Part shown: one piece after another, positions 57,011 through 64,000 of the stretch
How the letters are laid out: every line of letters begins with the position of its first letter
Numbering within the stretch: position 1 is the stretch's first letter
Source: Phocoena phocoena
Taxonomy: Eukaryota > Chordata > Mammalia > Artiodactyla > Phocoenidae
NCBI RefSeq assembly: GCF_963924675.1
Contig: NC_089239.1
Span: forward strand, 31,457,818-31,521,817
DNA: 64,000 nucleotides
Reading direction: 5' to 3'
Notes under the pieces: model-generated
Database searches by the model: none
What the model saw: only the letters and a program-made list of their open reading frames with translations
What the model was told of the DNA's origin: nothing
Position numbers and translations under genes: made by a program

Positions 57011-60000
57011 CATAGCTTACATTTTTATTTTTAAATTTGTTTAACATCTTTATTGGAGTATAATTGCTTTACAATAGTGTGTTAGTTTCTGCTTTATAAC
57101 AAAGTGAATCAGCTATAAATATACATATATCCCCATATCTCCTACCTCTTGCGTCTCCACCCACCCTCCCTATCCCACCCCTCTAGGTGGTCACAAAGCA
57201 CCGAGCTGATCTCCCTGTGCTTTGCGGCTGCTTCCCACTAGCTATCTACCTTACGTTTGGTAGTGTATATATGTTCATGCCACTCTCTCACTTCATCCCA
57301 GCTTACCCTTCCCCCTCCCCGTGTCCTCAAGTCCATTCTCTATGTCTGTGTCTTTATTCCTGTCCTTTCCCTAGGTTCTTCAGAACCATTTGTTTTAGAT
57401 TCCATATATATGTATTAGCATACTGTATTTGTTTTTCTCTTTCTGACTTACTTCACTCTGTATGACAGACTCTAGGTCCATCCACCTCACTACAAATAAC
57501 TCAATTTCGTTCCTTTTTATGGCTGAGTAATATTCCATTGTATATATATATGTGCCACATCTTTATCCATTCATCTGTCGATGGACAATTAGGTTGCTTC
57601 CATGTCCTGGCTATTGTAAATAGAGCTGCAATGCACATTGTGGTACATGACTCTTTTTGAATGATGGTTTTCTCAGGGTATATGCCCAGTAGTGGGATTG
57701 CTGGGTTGTATGGTAGTTCTATTTCTAGCTTTTTAAGGAACCTCCATACTGTTCTCCATAGTGACTGTATCAATTTACATTCCCACCAACAGTGCAAGAG
57801 GGTTCCCTTTTCTCCACACCCTCTCCAGCATGTATTGTTTGTCGATTTTTTGATGATGGCCCTTCTGACTGATGTGAGGTGATACCTCATTGTACTTTTG
57901 ATTTGCATTTCTCTAATAATTAGTGACGTTGAGCATCCTTTCATGTGTTTGTTGGCAATCTGTATATCTTCTTTGGAGAAATGTCTATTTAGGTCTTCTG
58001 CCCATTTTTGGATTGGGTTGTTTGTTTTTGATATCGAACTGCATGAGCTGCTTGTAAATTTTGGAGACTAATTCTTTGTCAGTTGCTTCATTTGCAGATA
58101 TTTTCTTCCATTCTGAGAGTTGTCTTTTTGTTTTGTTTATGGTTTCCTTTGCTGTGGAAAAGCTTTTAAGTTTCATTAGGTCCCATTTGTTTATTTTTGT
58201 TTTTATTTCCATTTCTCTAGGAGGTGGGTCAAAAAGGATCTTTCTATGTGTCATAGAGTGTTCTGCCTATGTTTTCCTCTAAGAGTTTTATAGTGTCTGA
58301 CCTTACATTTAGGTCTTTAATCCATTTTGAGTTTATTTTTGTGTATGGTGTTAGGGAGTCTTCTAATTTCATTCTTTTACATGTAGCTGTCCAGTGTTCC
58401 CAGCACCACTTATTGAAGAGACTCTCTTTTCTCCTGTGTATATTCTTGCCTCCTTTATCAAAAATAAGGTGACAATATGTGCATGGGTTTATCTCTGGGC
58501 TTTCCATCCTGTTCCATTGATCTGTATTTCTGTTTTTGTGCAAGTACCATACTGTCTTGATTACTGTAGCCTTATAGTATAGTCTGAAGTCTGGGAGCCT
58601 GATTCCTCCAGCTCCGTTTTTGTTTCTCAAGATTGCTTTGGCTATTTGGGGTCTTTTGTGTTTCCATACAAATGATGCAATTTTTTGTTCTAGTTCTGTG
58701 AGAAATGCCATTGGTAGTTTGATAGGGATTGCATTGAATCTGTAGATTGCTTTGGGTAGTATAGTCATTTTCACAACGTCGATTCTTCCAATCCAAGAAC
58801 ATATTATATCTCTCCATCTGTTTCTTTCATCTTTAATTTCTTTTATCAGTGTCTTGTAGTTTTCTGCAGAGAGATCTTTTGTCCCCTTAGGTAGGTTTAT
58901 TCCTAGGTATTTTATTTTTTTGTTTCAATGGTAAATGGGAGTGTTTCCTTAATTTCCCTTTCAGGTTTTTCATCATTAGCTTATAAGAATGCAAGAGATT
59001 TCTGTGCATCAATTTTGTATCCTGCTACTTTACCAAATTCATTGATTAGCTCTAGTTTTCTGGTAGCATCTTTAGGATTCTCTAAGTATAGTATTATGTC
59101 ATCTGCAGACATGGACAGCTTTACTTCTTCTTTTCCAATTTGGATTCCTTTTATTTCTTTTTATTCTCTGATTGCTGTGGCTAAAACTTCCAAAACGATG
59201 TTGAATAATAGGTGAGAGTGGACAACCTTGTCTTGTTCCTGATATTAGAAGAAATGGTTTCAGTTTTTCACCAGTGACAACGATGTTGGCTGTGGGTTTG
59301 TCATATATGGCCTTTATTATGTTGAGGTAAGTTCCCTCTATGCCTACTTACTGGAGGGCTTTTATCATAAATGGGTGTTGAATTTTGTCAAAAGCTTTCT
59401 CTGCATCTATTGAGATGATCATATGGTTTTTCTCCTTCAATTTCTTAATATGGTGTATCACATTGATTGATTTACATATAATGAGGAATCCTTGCATTCC
59501 CAGGATAAACCCCACTTGATCATGGTGTATGATCCTTTTAATGTGCTGTTGGATTCTGTTTGCTAGTATTTTGTTCAGGAGTTTTGCATCTATGTTCATC
59601 AGTGATATTGGCCTGTAGTTTTCTTTTTCGTGACATCTCTGTCTGGTTTTGGTATCAGGATGATGGTAGCCTTATAGAATGAATTTGGGAGTGTTCCTCC
59701 CTCTGCTATATTTTGGAAGAGTTTGAGAAGGATAGATGTTATCTCTTCTCTAAATGTTTGTGAGAATTTGCCTGTGAAGCCATTTGGTCCTGGGCTTTTG
59801 TGTGTTGGAAGATTTTTAATCACAGTCTCAATTTCAGTGCTTGCAGTTGGTCTGTTTATATTTTCTGTTTCTTCCTGGTTCAGTCTAGCAAGGTTGTGCT
59901 TTTCTAAGAATTTGTCCATTTCGTCCAGATTGTCCATTTTATTGGCGTAGAGTTGCTTGTAGTAATCTCTCATGTTTTTTTTATTTCTGCAGTGTCAGTT

Positions 60001-60255
60001 GTTACTTCTCCTTTTTCATTTCTAATTCTGTTGATTTGAGTCTTCTCCCTTTTTTTCTTGATGAGTCTGGCTAATGGTTTATCAATTTTGTTTATCTTCT
60101 CAAAGAACCAGCTTTTAGTTTTATTGATCTTTGGTATTGTTTCCTTCATTTCTTTTTCATTTATTTCTGATCTGATCTTTATGATTTCTCTCCTTCTGCT
60201 AACTTTGGTGGGTTTTTTGTTCCTCTTTCTCTAATTGCTTTAGGTGCATAGCTTA
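57011..60255 (-). mobile_element. 5'-truncated L1, about 3.2 kb, largest copy here
   Basis: The plus strand begins with the complement of the L1 3' terminus (TTTAACATCTTTATTGGAGT; GTGTTAGTTTCTGCTTTATA) and runs through 3'-UTR complement. It then covers ORF2 complement up to CTAATTGCTTTAGGTGCA, where L1 homology stops. CATAGCTTA occurs at 57011-57019 and 60247-60255, a plausible 9-bp target-site duplication, placing the insert at 57020-60246. The tail is short and interrupted. Positions 58102-60198 match the L1 at 1-2104 and the 3' end matches those at 33999-34589 and 21902-22050, so all are one subfamily group. ORF1, the endonuclease region and the 5' UTR are absent. Confidence 0.95.
57501..59973 (-). 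pseudogene. L1 ORF2p RT and C-terminal domain, disrupted
   Basis: Open segments in ORF2p order. 59599-59973 has the early RT motif [13 protein letters not shown] in altered form ([13 protein letters not shown]). 59348-59599 has SIDAEKAFD, the motif A catalytic Asp. 58244-58774 has [12 protein letters not shown] and the following C-terminal linker. 57985-58254 continues the linker. 57501-57944 carries the zinc knuckle C-x3-C-x7-H-x4-C, intact at residues 39, 43, 51 and 56, and ends at the ORF2 C-terminus. A frameshift near 59599 lies in a T-run. The catalytic FADD box reads SADD (codons at 59098-59109) in a stretch with no surviving open frame. The gene cannot produce ORF2p. Confidence 0.93.
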
Positions 60256-60329
60256 AAATCCTACCTTGGGATCAAGGAGATTAAAAGTTATCCTGTGTGT
60301 TTATATGGTATGTGGGTAACCTGAGTGGT

Positions 60330-60545
60330 TCTTTGAGGTGCATCCTGGCTCTGTCCCTTACCAGCTGTGTGATCTTGTACTTAATCTCTTTGATCTCAAT
60401 TTCCTCACCTATAAAAACAGAATAATATCAGCTCTTACCTAACCGATTGTGACAGTAAAATGAGTTAATTAATATAAAATGAGTTAATTAAAATAAAATT
60501 ACTCAAAGATTTCTTGATACATAATGAGCATGATTAGTTATTATC
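60330..60545 (+). repeat. MIR SINE, sense
   Basis: CCTGGCTCTGTCCCTTACCA, GCTGTGTGATCTTGTACTTA, CAATTTCCTCACCTATAAAA, AATATCAGCTCTTACC and AAAATGAGTTAATTA follow the MIR consensus order. The segment TAAAATGAGTTAATTAA is duplicated (60456-60472 and 60475-60491). Confidence 0.85.
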
Positions 60546-63239
60546 ATCATCCTAAAGAAGGAATGAGTCTTTATGAGTTTAACTTAGGAACAAAGTAAAT
60601 AGATGGAGGACAGTAGTCTGTGTCATGGCTACAACTGTAGCTACATCAACCAGTTGGAAAACTAGCCCTCTGGATGCAAATATGTATCAGGAAGGGAGAG
60701 AGAGAGACTCATTTAAAAATTGAGAGTAATTTTTCTAAACTTTTAAAATCAGGGGATACAAATAATACTGATTTGTGTCATAGACAAGGAGGAAAATGTC
60801 ATTCTCCATCACTGCAGACCCACCAGTTCTCCAATTTTACCTTGCATATAAAGATATATAAAGATCGGCACAGTGCAGCCTCTAGATAATGGCAGTGAAC
60901 TTCTGTGGTCAGTGGAGTGGCAAGAGAAGTTACGATGCCTGACAGGTCAGTCTGAAGTGAAGTGATGCCCAGCAAGCAGGACAGCCCATGAAGTAGGGTA
61001 TAGAGAGCACCAGAGGCTAGACGTCCCCCTTCTCCTTCTCACCCCATATACTCTGCCCCCATGGCGATCTCTCCAAAGCATATATACTCTTTCCAGTCAT
61101 ACTGTCTGTGGAAATGATGGCCCAAAATAAATCATTGCTCCAGAAACTAAATGTTAGAATTTCTTCCATATTGACAGCTCAAGAAAATTCTAATTATACC
61201 TCTAAACAAGGAGCCCACTTTCTTGTTTAGATACAAATCGTCATATTTTTATCTTGGAGATAAATATTTTGGAGTAGGCTGAGAGTGATCATTTCTTTTT
61301 AAGTTTTCTCACCATATTACCAAGTCTGACCTACACATGAGTAGAACAATGATATCATAGAAATTAAATTTAAATGGAACAGGATTCTCTCCTAGTTCAT
61401 CTGTAATCTTTCGAGAGTTTAAGAACCTGTAGCATTTTGTTCATGCAATCTTTTAGGTAAGCTTCCTGTCCTAGTTAAGTTTCAACAGACTGTGGTCATA
61501 ACAGAAACAAGTTTTGACTCCCCTGTCACTGAGCAAACAAAGAACTGACCATCTGGACCCCTGGTTTGATTTAAAAAAACTTTTAGGAAGCCAGAAAAAT
61601 CCTAGCAAGTAAAGGAACATAGCTCCAGTGGAACTCAGAAAAATTCTCAAAGACATTACATTCAAACATTGTTTTATGAAAAACACGGACTTTTCACAAC
61701 AAACACACACATACACACACCTTAAAATTCCAGCAGGAGGCTTTGGACTCGACAATTAAGGATGATGATTTGGGTGACCATATAATTTGCTGTTCTAATC
61801 AGGACATTTTTTTTAAGTGTGAAAGGAAGTACTATTAATTATTACACTGAGAGCACTGTAAACCAGGAAAATCCCTGACCCTAAAGATAATGAAAGGAGA
61901 ATTGGGTGATCTTCTCTTTGCTAAACAAATCCATCAAAAGATAAAAAGTATTTCTGGCTGGCAAATGAATTCAGTCATAGTGACATTTTTATGTTACCTC
62001 TAAAAGTAACACATTCCATGTTCACCCTAGCTATGGTCTCATAATTTCATCTATTATAAATTTGGACCAATTTTCCAAACCTGAAAATGGCCTCAAGAGA
62101 ATAGACACTTGGCAGTAGATTTATCTGGACCCTGCTTGATGTGGTAGGACCAAATCCTTGCTAAATGAGTAATCAATCACAGCGGTAACTGCTACAGCGT
62201 GAATGCCACGTTTTTGAAAGGGAGGTATTAATCTCCAAACAGTTGAAAATTTATTAAAACTCAATATCCCATGGGAACAAATAAATCCTGAGAAATCTTT
62301 CAAAAGTATTGTTATTGATTTGGAATTTGGTCTCACTGCTATACAAAACTTGGAGGAATAGAAAAGTGATTTTCCAGTCTTCCACCAAAAAGAATCCATG
62401 CAAGAAGGAAGCTGAAAGGGTCCAAGAAATGAGTGAGATGAGCTCTTTGCTTTGTGAAGAACGTGCAAGAGGCCTGACCCGGAAAGGGAATGCATTTTCA
62501 GAGAGAGAAAGAGGAGGGGTGACAGGATCCAAGGGTGCTTGACCTCAGTTGCCTTCTTGAAGGTCATGATCAGAAGGAATAACCTCCTTGAAAGGACAGG
62601 GCAGCAATAATGTCTGATAGCTAAGGAATAATTACCATGGGTTTACAATCCTTGGAAAAATTCCCAGTGGCCAAGTTCTCATAGAGGAATTGGAAGCCAA
62701 AGCTTTCCTTACGAGAACAGACGGTCTAGGCTAAGATATCTTGTGTCCAACCACACACTTCTAAGTCTATACTTCACTCCAATCATTACTGCAGAAATAG
62801 AGTCTATCGCTTTACTTTGGTCCCATTGGGGACCTGCTGCTCTTTGCTCTGGGACATGAACCATGTTGGCACTCATGCATGTACAGTTATGGAAGTACGA
62901 GCAAGTTAGGAACTGAGGAAGCAACCTTGGCCAATGGGAGACAGAAGTCGGTGGATAAATAATCCACCTTTCATATCTCAAGTTGATAATTCTAAAGTGC
63001 ATTCTACAAAACTCCTCAGAAACACAGGACTGAATTCCATTTACCCACTCAAAATGAATCCTGGAATTGGCTTTCCCTCTTTCTCCACTTCACTCTTCTC
63101 CACTCTTCACTCTTCTTCTGATTCACTTGCCCTTACTTTTCTTCTGGGATAGCTTCTCCTTGTTCCTGCCTCTCCCCAAAAGAAAACCTTATGCAAAGGA
63201 TAAAAACAATTAGAATGATAGCAATTTGTCATCAGATAG
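60546..63239. other. Unassigned sequence
   Basis: No gene recognised in 2.7 kb. A short CA tract lies at about 61704-61722. The 148-codon minus-strand frame at 62121-62567 and its overlapping partners have no motif that I can identify. Confidence 0.5.
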
Positions 63240-64000
63240 ATTTCCTCCATCTAACCACGGAGGCAAGAAGGAAGTGGCACACCATTTTTTAAGTGCTAAA
63301 AGAAAATAACCATCAACCCAGAACTCTGTATGCAGCAAAAATATCCTTCAAGAGTGAAGGGGAACCTGAGACATTCGCACAGGGAGGAAAAGTAACAGAA
63401 TTTGTTACCAGCAGGACCAACACTAAAAGAATGGCTAAAGAATTTCTTAAAAACAGAAAGTAAATGATAAGGGAAGAAATCTTGGGACATCTGGAATTTT
63501 AAAAGGACAATAGAAAGAGTAAAAACATGAGTAAACACAATAGACTTTCCTTTTCCTCTTGAGTTTTTAACTTACGTTTGATGGTTGAAACAAAAATTGT
63601 AACAATGTCTGATGTGGGTCTTGATGTGGTTCTCAATAACATGTAGGAAATATTTAAGACGTTTATATGATAAATGGGGGAAAGACAAAGGACGTAAAGG
63701 GAGGTAAGATTTCCATACTTCACTGAAACTGGTACAGCCACTCTGGGAAATAAATTGGTAGTTTCTTATAACACTAAACATACAGAGCAAATTATGCAGC
63801 AGTCACACCTACTGGGCATGTATTCTAGACAAATGAAAATTATGCCCACATAAAAACAGCTTTATCTGCAATAGCGGCTTTATCTGAAATAGCCAAAACC
63901 AGAATCAACAAAAATAGCATACGATAGATGAATATCACACAAACTGAGGCACATCCATAGCATGGAATGCCTCTTAGCAGTAAAAAGGAATGAGATATTG
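63240..64000 (+). mobile_element. Old L1-lineage fragment, runs off right edge
   Basis: The plus strand shows old L1 text: CCCAGAACTCTGTATGCAGC, AAAATATCCTTCAAGAGTGA, AATTTGTTACCAGCAGGACC. After a diverged stretch comes the ORF2 C-terminal part (GGTACAGCCACTCTGGGAAA; GGGCATGTATTCTAGACAAA; AGCAGTAAAAAGGAATGAGA). It is cut by the window edge before its 3' UTR. Minus-strand open frames here are antisense shadows. Confidence 0.75.

Noticed and set aside
57187..57465. 92-codon plus-strand frame
   Set aside because: Antisense of the L1 3' UTR; the same antisense frame occurs on the minus strand at 34225-34440 in the other L1 copy.
62121..62567. 148-codon minus-strand frame
   Set aside because: No recognisable motif and overlapping frames on both strands. 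I cannot tell it from chance.

Overview
The window looks like nuclear DNA from a cetartiodactyl mammal, most likely a cetacean and probably a toothed whale. It carries ten copies of tRNA-derived CHR-type SINEs in three length classes. It also has LINE-1 (L1) elements of several ages, plus decayed L2 and MIR copies. I saw no BovB LINE and no Bov-A-type SINE, which argues against a ruminant. The species call is inference from repeat content.

I find no host protein-coding exon, rRNA, functional tRNA gene, CRISPR array or prokaryote-type operon. The window reads as intergenic or deep intronic DNA. The only coding-derived sequence I can support is broken L1 ORF2 (endonuclease/reverse transcriptase), mainly at 447-2053 and 57501-59973, both on the minus strand.

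Layout: 1-2104 is the 5'-truncated part of a minus-strand L1 that runs off the left edge. 4109-4485 is a long CHR SINE, followed by an unclassified stretch (4490-6360) with an internal direct duplication. 10-15 kb holds a MIR, a short L1 with an internal inversion, a SINE that grades into an AT microsatellite, and a truncated L1. 17-25 kb is a patchwork of L2, MIR, short SINEs, TA repeats and L1 tails. 25-29.9 kb is mostly unassigned AT-rich DNA with one tetranucleotide repeat block. 29.9-39.2 kb has L2 pieces, a long CHR SINE, an L1 tail, and an L2 interrupted by a retrotransposed segment that looks like an L1 3' transduction. 43.2-47.8 kb is an old plus-strand L1 containing a younger antisense L1 and a SINE. 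48-55 kb has two long CHR SINEs and L1/L2 scraps. 57.0-60.25 kb is the largest L1 copy (minus strand), and 63.2-64.0 kb starts another old L1.

The elements form no pathway. They record successive insertions, dated relative to each other by nesting and by decay of target-site duplications (TSDs). I found no candidate for a new molecular system. The most informative items are the apparent 3' transduction (37737-38088), the twin-primed L1 (10536-10758), the nested L1 (43250-47790), the variable 22-bp repeats inside long CHR SINEs, and the unexplained 4490-6360 block. All family names come from recognition by eye and were not checked against a repeat library.
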